Below, piece by piece: positions 1-6,513 of a stretch of 6,513 bases of DNA. Every line of letters begins with the position of its first letter. Positions within the stretch are counted from its first letter, which is position 1. A program made the position numbers and the translations under genes. The stretch is from Rhodocyclaceae bacterium (GTDB lineage: Bacteria; Pseudomonadota; Gammaproteobacteria; Burkholderiales; Rhodocyclaceae), in contig DAIEEM010000064.1 of assembly GCA_027325905.1 (NCBI GenBank), positions 1 through 6,513 on the forward strand. Direction: 5' to 3'. The notes beneath the pieces are model-generated. The model saw only the letters and a program-made list of their open reading frames with translations, was not told the origin of the DNA and made no database searches.

Positions 1-1257
1 ACCGGCCTGCCCAACCGCGCGCTGCTGCAGGACCGCATGCAGCACGCCATCGAGCGCGCCGCCCGCGAAATGACGCGCCTGGCGGTCATCTTCATCGATC
101 TCGACCGCTTCAAGGACATCAACGATTCGCTCGGTCACGACGTCGGCGACGCGCTGCTGGAGGAGGTTGCCGCACGCATCAAGTCGCGCCTGCGCAGCAT
201 GGATACCGTAGCGCGCATGGGCGGCGACGAGTTCGTCGTGCTCTTCGAAGACCTCAGCGAGCCCGAGCACTGCGCCGCCCTCGCCACCGACATCATCGCC
301 GAGGTGGCGCAGCCGCTCGACATCCGCGGCAACGACATCCGCATCGGGGCCTCGCTCGGCATCGCCTGCTTCCCCGAAGACGGCGACGACGCCCTGGCGC
401 TGATGAAGCATGCGGATACGGCCATGTACGCCGCCAAGGCCGAGGGTCGCGGCACTTACCGCTTCTTCCGCGCCGAGATGATGGAACTGGCCTCGCTGCG
501 CCTGAAGCTCGAGAGCGAGCTGCGCCACGCCATCGCCAACGACGAGTTGGTGCTCTATTACCAGCCCAAGGTGTGCGTCGAATCGGGCAATAATTGCGGC
601 GTCGAGGCGCTGGTGCGCTGGCGCCATCCGGTGCGCGGATTGGTGTCGCCGGCCGATTTCATCCCCGTCGCCGAGGAAAGCGACCTCATCATCGACATCG
701 GCGACTGGGTGCTCAACGAAGCCTGCCGCCAGTCGGCCGCCTGGCAGACCCTCGGCCTGACGCCGACCATCGCCGTCAACGTCTCGGCCAAACAGTTGCA
801 GCAGAACACGCTGGTGGAGCGGATCACGGCCCTGGCGGAGCACCACGGCATCCCGCCGTCGCGCCTGCAGATCGAGGTCACCGAAAGCCTGGTCATGGCC
901 GACCCCAAGCAGGCCTCGGCCTTGCTGCATCGCCTGCGTGAAATCGGCGTCACGGTGGCGATCGACGATTTCGGCACCGGCTATTCGAGCCTTGCTTCCT
1001 TGCGACGCCTGCCCATCGACGTCCTCAAGATCGACCGCTCCTTCGTCATGAACGCCGACCGCGTCGACGAAGATGCCCAGATCGTGCGCACCATCATCGC
1101 ACTGGCGCAAGCGCTCAAGATGACCGTCGTCGCCGAAGGCGTCGAAACCGAGGCGCAGGCCGCGCTGCTGCGGTCGCTCGGCTGCACGGCCTTCCAGGGC
1201 TTCCTTTACGCCCGGCCGAGCCCCGCTGACCAATTGCTGTACTGGCTGCGGCGCTAG
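1..1257 (+). CDS. GGDEF-EAL cyclic-di-GMP turnover protein, C-terminal part (5' cut by window edge)
   Basis: The reading frame is open from the first base and begins with TGLPNRALLQDR, the conserved opening of a GGDEF domain, so the start codon and any sensor domains lie outside the window. GGDEF domains make c-di-GMP from two GTP; EAL domains hydrolyse it to pGpG. Counting from the first codon, GGDEF is intact at residues 74-78. An RxxD inhibitory site (R65, D68) lies exactly five residues before it, which predicts product inhibition. The EAL domain has QPK (Q188), EAL (202-204), N260 in NVSA, EVTES (292-296), DDFGTG (from 322), K343 in LKID, E379 in AEGVET and Q399 in QGF. All usual metal-binding and catalytic residues are therefore present. 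The protein could be bifunctional, or one domain could be silent under given conditions; sequence cannot decide. No membrane segment is seen in this part. It ends at TAG, 54 bases before the HIT gene on the same strand. Confidence 0.96.
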   Translation, partial: TGLPNRALLQDRMQHAIERAAREMTRLAVIFIDLDRFKDINDSLGHDVGDALLEEVAARIKSRLRSMDTVARMGGDEFVVLFEDLSEPEHCAALATDIIAEVAQPLDIRGNDIRIGASLGIACFPEDGDDALALMKHADTAMYAAKAEGRGTYRFFRAEMMELASLRLKLESELRHAIANDELVLYYQPKVCVESGNNCGVEALVRWRHPVRGLVSPADFIPVAEESDLIIDIGDWVLNEACRQSAAWQTLGLTPTIAVNVSAKQLQQNTLVERITALAEHHGIPPSRLQIEVTESLVMADPKQASALLHRLREIGVTVAIDDFGTGYSSLASLRRLPIDVLKIDRSFVMNADRVDEDAQIVRTIIALAQALKMTVVAEGVETEAQAALLRSLGCTAFQGFLYARPSPADQLLYWLRR

Positions 1258-1311
1258 CGTCGTCCGGGGGCAAGTCGTGCTTCCCGCGGCACTTGAAGGT
1301 ATGCTTGGCTT

Positions 1312-1746
1312 ATGAGCGATTGCGAACTCTGCGCGGGTAGCGGCGGTGAAGTCGTCTGGACGGACGACCGTTGCCGCGTCGTGCGCGTCGGCGGCGAGGA
1401 GGGACGGGCTTTCCCGGGCTTCTGCCGCGTCGTCTGGGTCGCCCACGTCGCCGAAATGACGAGTCTCGACGGTGCCGACCGGCGCCATCTGATGAACGTC
1501 GTGTTCGCCGCCGAGGGCGCGTTGCGCGCCCTGCTGCGTCCAGACAAGATCAACCTCGCCAGCCTCGGCAACGTCGTGCCGCACCTGCATTGGCACGTCA
1601 TCCCGCGCTGGCGCGACGATAGCCATTTCCCGGCGCCGATCTGGGCCGGCGCCCAGCGTCCCGCCGCGCTGCGGCGATCCCTCGACAACACGGATCTCGC
1701 CGCGACGATCACCGAACTCTTGTCCGCAGAGGTATCAGGAGCATGA
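1312..1746 (+). CDS. HIT family nucleotide-binding hydrolase/transferase
   Basis: This 144-residue protein has the histidine-triad signature HLHWHVI at residues 91-97, close to the C-terminal third as in Hint/Fhit-type proteins. In that superfamily the middle histidine (here H93) attacks the alpha-phosphate of nucleotide substrates such as nucleoside phosphoramidates or dinucleoside polyphosphates. NLASLGN just before the triad is also typical. A CxxC pair (C4, C7), together with H45 and H91, could form the structural zinc site seen in some HIT proteins; this is inferred by analogy. Its substrate is unknown. ATG 1312 is chosen because homologous-looking sequence (SDCELC) starts there; GAAGG at 1295-1299 is a rather distant ribosome binding site (12 bases). 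The stop overlaps the start of the next gene (ATGA), so the two are very probably cotranscribed and translationally coupled. The protein is presumably cytoplasmic, with no signal peptide. Confidence 0.93.
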   Translation: MSDCELCAGSGGEVVWTDDRCRVVRVGGEEGRAFPGFCRVVWVAHVAEMTSLDGADRRHLMNVVFAAEGALRALLRPDKINLASLGNVVPHLHWHVIPRWRDDSHFPAPIWAGAQRPAALRRSLDNTDLAATITELLSAEVSGA

Positions 1747-3365
1747 CCACCGCCCCCGCCGCCGGCCCCGACCAGGCGCCGGCCTTCACCACCACCGCCG
1801 CGTGCCGCAGTTGGCTGCAGACGGTCCCGCTCACCGACGCGGCGCAAATGCTGGCGCTGTTTCTGCGCGAGCTGAAATTGCAGAACCGGGCGACGCTCGA
1901 AGCCGTCGAACGCCTCGACATCCTCGAGTTGCTGCGCGGGCCGATCTACGAAGCCCAGGAAGAATTCGGCCGCAGATTCGTCGGCAAGCCGCAGCCGCTG
2001 GCGCCGGCCGAGCAGGCCGCTTTCGAGTCCAGTTACGCGTTGTGGCACGCCGTGGTGACCGGCTACATGCGTTGCGCCGAAGCCTGCTTCGCCAACGACG
2101 CACGCATGAAGCCGAAGGCGGCGCTGGTGCTGCAGCGGGCGCTCGCGGCGCTGGTCGCCGAGCAGTTGGAAACGCATCGCGTCAGCCGCAGCCCGACCGC
2201 CGAGCATTGGCGCGTGCTGCACCAGCTTTACGCCGCCGCCGAGCAACTCAATGTCGCCGGCCACGACGTGCCGGATGCGTTGCGCCTGGGCAAGACCCCG
2301 GGCAGCCCGCAGGCCGCCTATGTCGAGGCCTTGCTGCTTGGGGCCGGCAACCTGCACGAACACAGTCAGCGCCAGATCGACTGGGCGGCGCGCTGGGCCC
2401 GACGCTTTGCCGCCAAGGTGCGCGTCGTCGATGCGCCGCCGCCCTTCACTACCCAGGCGATCCCGCTGTGCGTCGATCTTGCCGCCGAACTGCCGGCGAG
2501 CTACCGGCCGATCGACAGCCCCGGGGCGCGCTGGCTGGACACCCTTGAGCTCAGGCGCAGCCTCAAGAAGCGCTTGGCGCTGCTGGCGCAGGGCGCGGCG
2601 CCGGACAAGCTCAATCTGGGCGACGATTGCACCCAGCCGGCCTGCGAGCAACTGCTGACGCTGCTCTACCAGCGCTGGTGCAAGGGCGCCGCTATCCGCG
2701 GTTTCGAGCGCCGCCCAACCAGCGGCGCCTGCCGCGTCGTCGTCGGCGTCGACGCGATCCATTACTACGTCGCCGGCGGCAAGCCCTTCAAGCAGATCGC
2801 GCCGACGGACCTGCGGCTGTTGCGGCGCGAGCAGGAGGAAATCGCCACCTTCGGCCGCGTCGCCACCCATCGCGACGAGAACTTCAGCGAGCAGCACGGC
2901 TTTGCCGCCGAGGAATGGCAGGCGGTCGAAGACTGGCACATGGTCAATGCCTCGTCTGCGGGCCTGCGCATCGCGCGGCCGCTGGCGCAGAGCGGCGCGC
3001 GCATCGGCCATCGCCAGTTGATCGCGGTTTGCCCGGCCGACGCGCCGTTCTACATCCTCGGTTGCGTGCGCTGGGCGCTGGTGGACGACACCTTGGGCGT
3101 CGGCCTGCATTTCTTCCCCGGCCGCCCGGAGCCGATCGCGCTACGCGGCGCCGGTCTCGCCGCCGCCGGCGAACAGTATCGTCCGGGCTTCCTGCTGCCT
3201 GCCGTCGCGGCGACCGGTCAGGAGGCCAGCCTCGTCGCGCCGATCGGAACCTTCAAGCTCGGCCTCACGCTGGAAGTCTTCGCCGGACAGCCGCGCCAGG
3301 TGCGCCTGACGCGCCTGGTCGAGCGCGGCGCCGACTTCGAGCGCGTCGCCTACGAGCCGGCCTGA
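1743..3365 (+). CDS. Large protein with PilZ-like C-terminal region, possible c-di-GMP receptor
   Basis: The 540-residue product belongs to no family I can name with certainty. The N-terminal half (about residues 20-250) looks helical, soluble and without membrane segments; a recognisable stretch is SWLQTVPLTDA (24-34) followed by an ERLDILELLRGP element. The C-terminal part contains NASSAG at 402-407, matching the (D/N)xSxxG motif of PilZ c-di-GMP-binding domains and followed by a beta-like stretch. RGFER at 319-323 fits the companion RxxxR motif. The spacing of about 80 residues is much longer than the usual 20-30, so either the PilZ barrel carries an insertion or the arginine motif is fortuitous. 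Start ATG 1743 overlaps the HIT stop; AGAGG at 1728-1732 is a suitable ribosome binding site. The neighbouring GGDEF-EAL gene supports a c-di-GMP role. The 3' end overlaps convergent phoR by 16 bases. The gene is well supported; the function is inferred. Confidence 0.88.
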   Translation: MTTAPAAGPDQAPAFTTTAACRSWLQTVPLTDAAQMLALFLRELKLQNRATLEAVERLDILELLRGPIYEAQEEFGRRFVGKPQPLAPAEQAAFESSYALWHAVVTGYMRCAEACFANDARMKPKAALVLQRALAALVAEQLETHRVSRSPTAEHWRVLHQLYAAAEQLNVAGHDVPDALRLGKTPGSPQAAYVEALLLGAGNLHEHSQRQIDWAARWARRFAAKVRVVDAPPPFTTQAIPLCVDLAAELPASYRPIDSPGARWLDTLELRRSLKKRLALLAQGAAPDKLNLGDDCTQPACEQLLTLLYQRWCKGAAIRGFERRPTSGACRVVVGVDAIHYYVAGGKPFKQIAPTDLRLLRREQEEIATFGRVATHRDENFSEQHGFAAEEWQAVEDWHMVNASSAGLRIARPLAQSGARIGHRQLIAVCPADAPFYILGCVRWALVDDTLGVGLHFFPGRPEPIALRGAGLAAAGEQYRPGFLLPAVAATGQEASLVAPIGTFKLGLTLEVFAGQPRQVRLTRLVERGADFERVAYEPA

Positions 3366-4647
3366 ATGCGCCGGCCGGGGAACACGGCGGCGAAGCTGCT
3401 GCCCTTGCCCGGCTCGCTGCTGATTTCCAGGCGCGCCTGGTGGCGCTCCAGCACGTGCTTGACGATGGCCAGCCCAAGGCCGGTACCGCCGGTGTCGCGC
3501 GAGCGGCCGCGGTCGACGCGGTAGAAGCGTTCGGTCAGCCGCGGCAGGTGCTGGATGTCGATACCGATGCCGCTGTCGTTGACGGCAAATACGGCGCCGA
3601 CGGCGTTGCTGCGCCAGCAAAGATCGATGCGTCCCTGGCTGGGCGTGTAGCGCACGGCGTTGCTGACGAGGTTGCCCAAGGCGCTGCGCAATTCCTTGTA
3701 ACTGCCCAATAGCGTCGCCGGGCCGATGTTTTCGAGTGTGATCGTGTGCCGGCCGCCGGACAACGCCACCGCTTCGCTGTGCACTTCGGCCAGCAGTTGC
3801 GGCATGTCCACCGCTTCCTCCTGCGGCGGCGCGTCGGTTTCCAGCGTCGCCAGCGTCAACAGATCCTCGATCAGGCGCTGCATGCGCTTGGCCTGATCGC
3901 CCGCCATTTCGAGAAACTGGTGGATGTCGTCGGGCGGCAGTTCGGCGATGCCGTCGGCCGCGGTCTCAAGGAAGCCCGCCACCACCGTTAACGGCGTGCG
4001 CAACTCGTGCGAAACGTTGGCGACGAAATCGCGACGCATGGTTTCGAGCTTCTGGATCTGCGTCACGTCGCGCACCAGCAGCAGGCTGCGGCCGGCGGCG
4101 AACGGCGCCGACTGGATCTGCAGCGTTTGGCCGGGGCTGCGCGCGGAACGCAGCAGCAGCGAGCCGCTCGGGTGACTCTGCACCAGATAGGCGAGGAATT
4201 CCGGCTCGCGCAGGAAATAGGTGATCGGCGTGCCGAGGTCGCGCGAGGAGTTGAGGTTGAGCGACAGTTCGGCGCGCGCGTTCATCCACTCGATGTTGCG
4301 ATGGCCGTCGAGGATGACGACGCCGTCGGGCATCACCTCAGCGGCCTGGCGAAAGCGGTCGAGCAGCTTGCCCAGCTCGTCGCGCTGTTCGGCGCCGAGG
4401 CGGGCGCGGCGGCGCAGCGCGTCGTAGGCCTGCTCCCATAGACCTGAAGCCGAAGGCGTCTCGGTGCCGACGGGCTGCCTGGCCCAGCGGATCAGCTCGG
4501 CGAGGCGCGACAAATGGCGGGTGATGAGATAGACGGCGATCATCAGCACGGCCATCAGCGCGCCCGGCGCGCCGTCGAGCAGCCAACCCAGGGCGGTCGC
4601 GGCGGCCAGCCAGAGACAGGCGCGGAACAGGTCGGCGAACACGGCGC

Positions 4648-4651
<4 letters not shown>
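3350..4651 (-). CDS. phoR: Phosphate regulon sensor histidine kinase PhoR
   Basis: The 433-residue length matches PhoR (about 430 in E. coli). Two hydrophobic segments (about residues 8-27 and 31-45), joined by a very short loop, anchor it in the inner membrane with almost no periplasmic sensor, as is usual for PhoR, which reads phosphate status through the Pst transporter and PhoU. A PAS domain follows (about 98-195). The HisKA H-box FVANVSHELRTP carries the phosphorylated H215. The ATPase domain has the N-box (N327, N331), G1 motif DSGIGI (359-364) and G2 motif GGTGLGL (388-394). The kinase phosphorylates PhoB under phosphate limitation and dephosphorylates it otherwise. The start codon is GTG at 4651-4649, overlapping the phoB stop as GTGA; its weak ribosome binding site lies inside a hairpin (4654-4672). 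The TAG stop falls within the last codons of the convergent PilZ-like gene. Confidence 0.96.
3357..3378. other. GC-rich inverted repeat across the convergent gene ends
   Basis: CCGGCC (3357-3362) and GGCCGG (3373-3378) can pair around a 10-base loop that contains the PilZ-like gene's stop codon and lies within the last codons of phoR. Its position between two convergent genes suits a bidirectional terminator, but no T run follows on either strand, and short GC palindromes are common in DNA of this composition. It may be chance. Confidence 0.25.
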
Positions 4652-5346
<695 letters not shown>

Positions 5347-5375
5347 GGGTATCCGTGCGTTAAGGCGGTAGCGGC

Positions 5376-5381
5376 AGTCTA
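5376..5381 (-). promoter_or_regulatory. Candidate -10 element of the phoB promoter
   Basis: TAGACT on the minus strand matches TATAAT at four of six positions, including the first T, the two A positions and the last T. It sits 10 bases downstream of the Pho box and would place the transcription start near 5369, giving a leader of about 22 bases before the phoB ATG. No good -35 hexamer is present at the usual distance, as expected for a PhoB-dependent promoter. The call depends largely on the spacing to the Pho box. Confidence 0.6.
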
Positions 5382-5391
5382 TTGCGACGGG

Positions 5392-5409
5392 GTGACGCTT
5401 TTGTGACAC
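5392..5409 (-). promoter_or_regulatory. Pho box upstream of phoB
   Basis: Read on the minus strand the site is GTGTCAC, AAAA, GCGTCAC: two 7-base direct repeats separated by four A/T bases, the exact layout of a PhoB-binding Pho box (consensus repeat CTGTCAT/C). The first repeat differs from consensus at one base and the second at two. It ends 10 bases before a TAGACT -10 element, the usual spacing where PhoB replaces a -35 contact. This predicts positive autoregulation of phoB-phoR. Only one box is visible; the neighbouring 11-base steps on both sides do not match. Confidence 0.82.
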
Positions 5410-5431
5410 GTAGCGGGGGGCGCGACTGCGC

Positions 5432-5437
5432 TATGAT
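5432..5437 (+). promoter_or_regulatory. Candidate -10 element for the DUF971-ubiE transcript
   Basis: TATGAT differs from the sigma-70 -10 consensus at one base. It lies 31 bases before the chosen DUF971 start and would give a start site near 5444 with a leader of about 25 bases. No convincing -35 hexamer is found 16-18 bases upstream. The nearest TTGACA-like sequence (GTGACA, 5403-5408) is part of the Pho box and 23 bases away, which is too far for normal use. Confidence 0.42.
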
Positions 5438-5468
5438 AGACGGCCTCACGCAACAAGGCATCACTGCT

Positions 5469-5891
5469 ATGGCCGGCCTCGACCGCAATACTCCCGTTCC
5501 CACCGAAATCAAGCTGCACCAGGCGTCGAAATTGATGGAAGTCAGCTTCGCCGACGGCAGCACCTTCAAGCTGCCCTACGAATACCTGCGCGTCTATAGT
5601 CCCTCGGCCGAAGTGCGCGGCCACGGCCCGGGACAGGAGACGCTGCAGACCGGCAAGCGCAACGTCGTCATCGACACAGTCGAGGCCGTCGGCAATTATG
5701 CGATCAAGCCGACCTTCTCCGACGGCCACGACTCGGGCCTCTTTTCCTGGGATACGCTCTACGACCTCGGCAGCCACTACGAGAAGTACTGGCAGGATTA
5801 CCTGGCCCGCCTCGATGCCGAGGGCGGCAGCCGCGACGTCGACAGTTCGACGCAGCCGCCGAAGGCCGGCGGCACCTGCGGCAAGCACTGA
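5469..5891 (+). CDS. DUF971 protein (gamma-butyrobetaine hydroxylase-like N-terminal domain)
   Basis: The 140-residue product is a stand-alone copy of the small domain found at the N-terminus of gamma-butyrobetaine hydroxylases (DUF971/GBBH-like N). It has the family signatures [20 protein letters not shown] (about 35-54), [18 protein letters not shown] (about 77-94) and [15 protein letters not shown]. In hydroxylases this domain helps bind metal and shape the enzyme, but the function of stand-alone copies is not settled. The last 20 or so residues are a polar, low-complexity tail ending CGKH. ATG 5469 is preferred because the conserved part begins at [11 protein letters not shown] and AAGG at 5455-5458 is a fair ribosome binding site. 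The in-frame ATG at 5433 would add 12 residues but lies inside the likely -10 element. It precedes ubiE by 22 bases, an arrangement I know from other betaproteobacteria, suggesting a link to quinone synthesis or redox metabolism. Confidence 0.92.
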   Translation: MAGLDRNTPVPTEIKLHQASKLMEVSFADGSTFKLPYEYLRVYSPSAEVRGHGPGQETLQTGKRNVVIDTVEAVGNYAIKPTFSDGHDSGLFSWDTLYDLGSHYEKYWQDYLARLDAEGGSRDVDSSTQPPKAGGTCGKH

Positions 5892-5913
5892 CCGTTTTCC
5901 TATTGGATCAGCC

Positions 5914-6513
5914 ATGAGCGAAACCCATTTCGGCTTCGAGACCGTTCCCGAGCACGAGAAGGCCCAGCGCGTGCGCGGCGTCTTCTCCTCGGTCGCCGGC
6001 AAGTACGACATCATGAACGACCTGATGTCCATGGGCCTGCACCGCCTCTGGAAAGCCTTTGCCATCCAGGTTTCCGGCGTGCGCGCCGGCGACCGCGTGC
6101 TCGACGTCGCCGGCGGCACGGCCGATCTCTCCTCGGCTTTCGCCAAGCGCGTCGGCGCCGGCGGCGAAGTCTGGCTCACCGACATCAACAACGCCATGCT
6201 GACGCGCGGCCGCGACCGCCTGCTCGACGAAGGCGCGCTTTGCCCGGCCGCCCAGTGCGACGGCGAGAAGCTGCCCTTCCCGTCCGACTATTTTGACGTC
6301 GTCACCGTCGCCTTCGGCCTGCGCAACATGACGCACAAGGAACTGGCGCTGGCCGAGATGCGGCGCGTGCTGCGGCCGGGCGGGCGCCTGCTGGTGCTCG
6401 AATTCTCGAAAGTGTGGGAGCCGTTGGCGCCCGCCTACGACCTCTATTCCTTCAAGCTGCTGCCCTGGCTGGGGCAGAAGATCGCCGCCGACGCCGACAG
6501 TTATCGCTATCTC
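5914..6513 (+). CDS. ubiE: Ubiquinone/menaquinone C-methyltransferase UbiE (3' cut by window edge)
   Basis: Two hundred codons are open to the right edge; E. coli UbiE has 251 residues, so about 50 are missing. UbiE is a soluble class I methyltransferase that uses S-adenosylmethionine to C-methylate the 2-polyprenyl-6-methoxy-benzoquinol ring in ubiquinone synthesis and demethylmenaquinol in menaquinone synthesis. Visible signatures are [20 protein letters not shown] near the N-terminus, followed by GLHRLWK; the SAM-binding motif [12 protein letters not shown] (about 63-74); an acidic residue in LTDIN (about 99-103); AFGLRNMT (about 145-152); and [14 protein letters not shown] (about 163-176), which is typical of UbiE. 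The start is ATG 5914, with GGA six bases upstream. It follows DUF971 closely and is probably cotranscribed with it. In related genomes ubiE is commonly followed by ubiJ- and ubiB-type genes, but this window ends too early to show that. Confidence 0.97.
   Translation, partial: MSETHFGFETVPEHEKAQRVRGVFSSVAGKYDIMNDLMSMGLHRLWKAFAIQVSGVRAGDRVLDVAGGTADLSSAFAKRVGAGGEVWLTDINNAMLTRGRDRLLDEGALCPAAQCDGEKLPFPSDYFDVVTVAFGLRNMTHKELALAEMRRVLRPGGRLLVLEFSKVWEPLAPAYDLYSFKLLPWLGQKIAADADSYRYL

Noticed and set aside
1271..1295. Imperfect hairpin between the GGDEF-EAL and HIT genes as a terminator
   Set aside because: The stem (CAAGT..TGC with GCACTTG) has a two-base bulge and no T run follows; a terminator is not supported.
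1300..1305. TATGCT as a -10 element for a leaderless HIT transcript
   Set aside because: It matches only four of six positions, has no -35 partner, and cotranscription with the upstream gene is a simpler explanation.
1301..1315. Four-codon upstream frame (MLGL) whose TGA overlaps the HIT start codon
   Set aside because: The nearest ribosome binding site, GAAGG, is one base from this ATG and too close to serve it; the overlap is probably chance.
1254..3110. A 618-codon open frame on the minus strand opposite the HIT and PilZ-like genes
   Set aside because: The plus-strand genes have recognisable motifs, ribosome binding sites and a tight overlap. The antisense product is rich in R, A, Q and G with no domain I recognise, and long antisense frames are expected in GC-rich coding DNA.
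2627..3712. A 361-codon plus-strand frame crossing from the PilZ-like gene into phoR
   Set aside because: It overlaps two motif-supported genes, its product is arginine/alanine-rich without known motifs, and it has no ribosome binding site of note; it is a composition artefact.
5347..5409. Longer phoB start at GTG 5409, adding 21 residues
   Set aside because: The added residues do not resemble PhoB N-termini, and the codons lie on the Pho box and -10 element, so transcription most likely starts downstream of them.
5379..6197. A 272-codon minus-strand frame across DUF971 and the start of ubiE
   Set aside because: DUF971 and UbiE signatures are clear on the plus strand; the antisense product has no recognisable domain.

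Overview
The window comes from a GC-rich proteobacterium, most likely a betaproteobacterium of the Rhodocyclales/Zoogloeaceae type. This rests on the high GC at third codon positions, the DUF971-ubiE gene pair, the E. coli-like PhoB/PhoR pair and a HIT protein of a type I associate with that group. No species can be named from the sequence alone. Nearly every base is coding. There are seven protein genes, two of them cut by the window edges. I see no RNA genes, mobile elements or CRISPR.

Region 1 (1-3365, + strand) looks like a cyclic-di-GMP neighbourhood. It opens with the C-terminal part of a GGDEF-EAL protein in which both active sites and the inhibitory I-site are intact. After a 54-base gap comes a small HIT-family nucleotide hydrolase or transferase. 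Its stop codon overlaps the start (ATGA) of a 540-residue protein of unnamed family with PilZ-like motifs near its C-terminus, so that protein may be a c-di-GMP receptor.

Region 2 (3350-5346, - strand) is the phosphate-starvation two-component operon phoB-phoR. The two genes overlap by GTGA, and phoR starts with GTG. A perfect 8-bp hairpin sits just before the phoR start codon and contains its weak ribosome binding site, which suggests translational coupling. The end of phoR runs 16 bases into the end of the convergent PilZ-like gene. Upstream of phoB there is a well-formed Pho box in the 7-4-7 layout, 10 bases from a plausible -10 element, so the operon is probably autoregulated.

Region 3 (5347-6513, + strand beyond the divergent promoter region) holds a DUF971 (GBBH-like N-terminal domain) gene and then ubiE, the C-methyltransferase of ubiquinone/menaquinone synthesis, cut by the right edge. 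The Pho box lies between the divergent phoB and DUF971-ubiE promoters.

I found no clearly new multi-gene system. The most unusual points are the PilZ-like protein with its split motif and uncharacterised N-terminal part, the HIT/PilZ pairing beside a c-di-GMP enzyme, and the RNA hairpin at the phoB/phoR junction.
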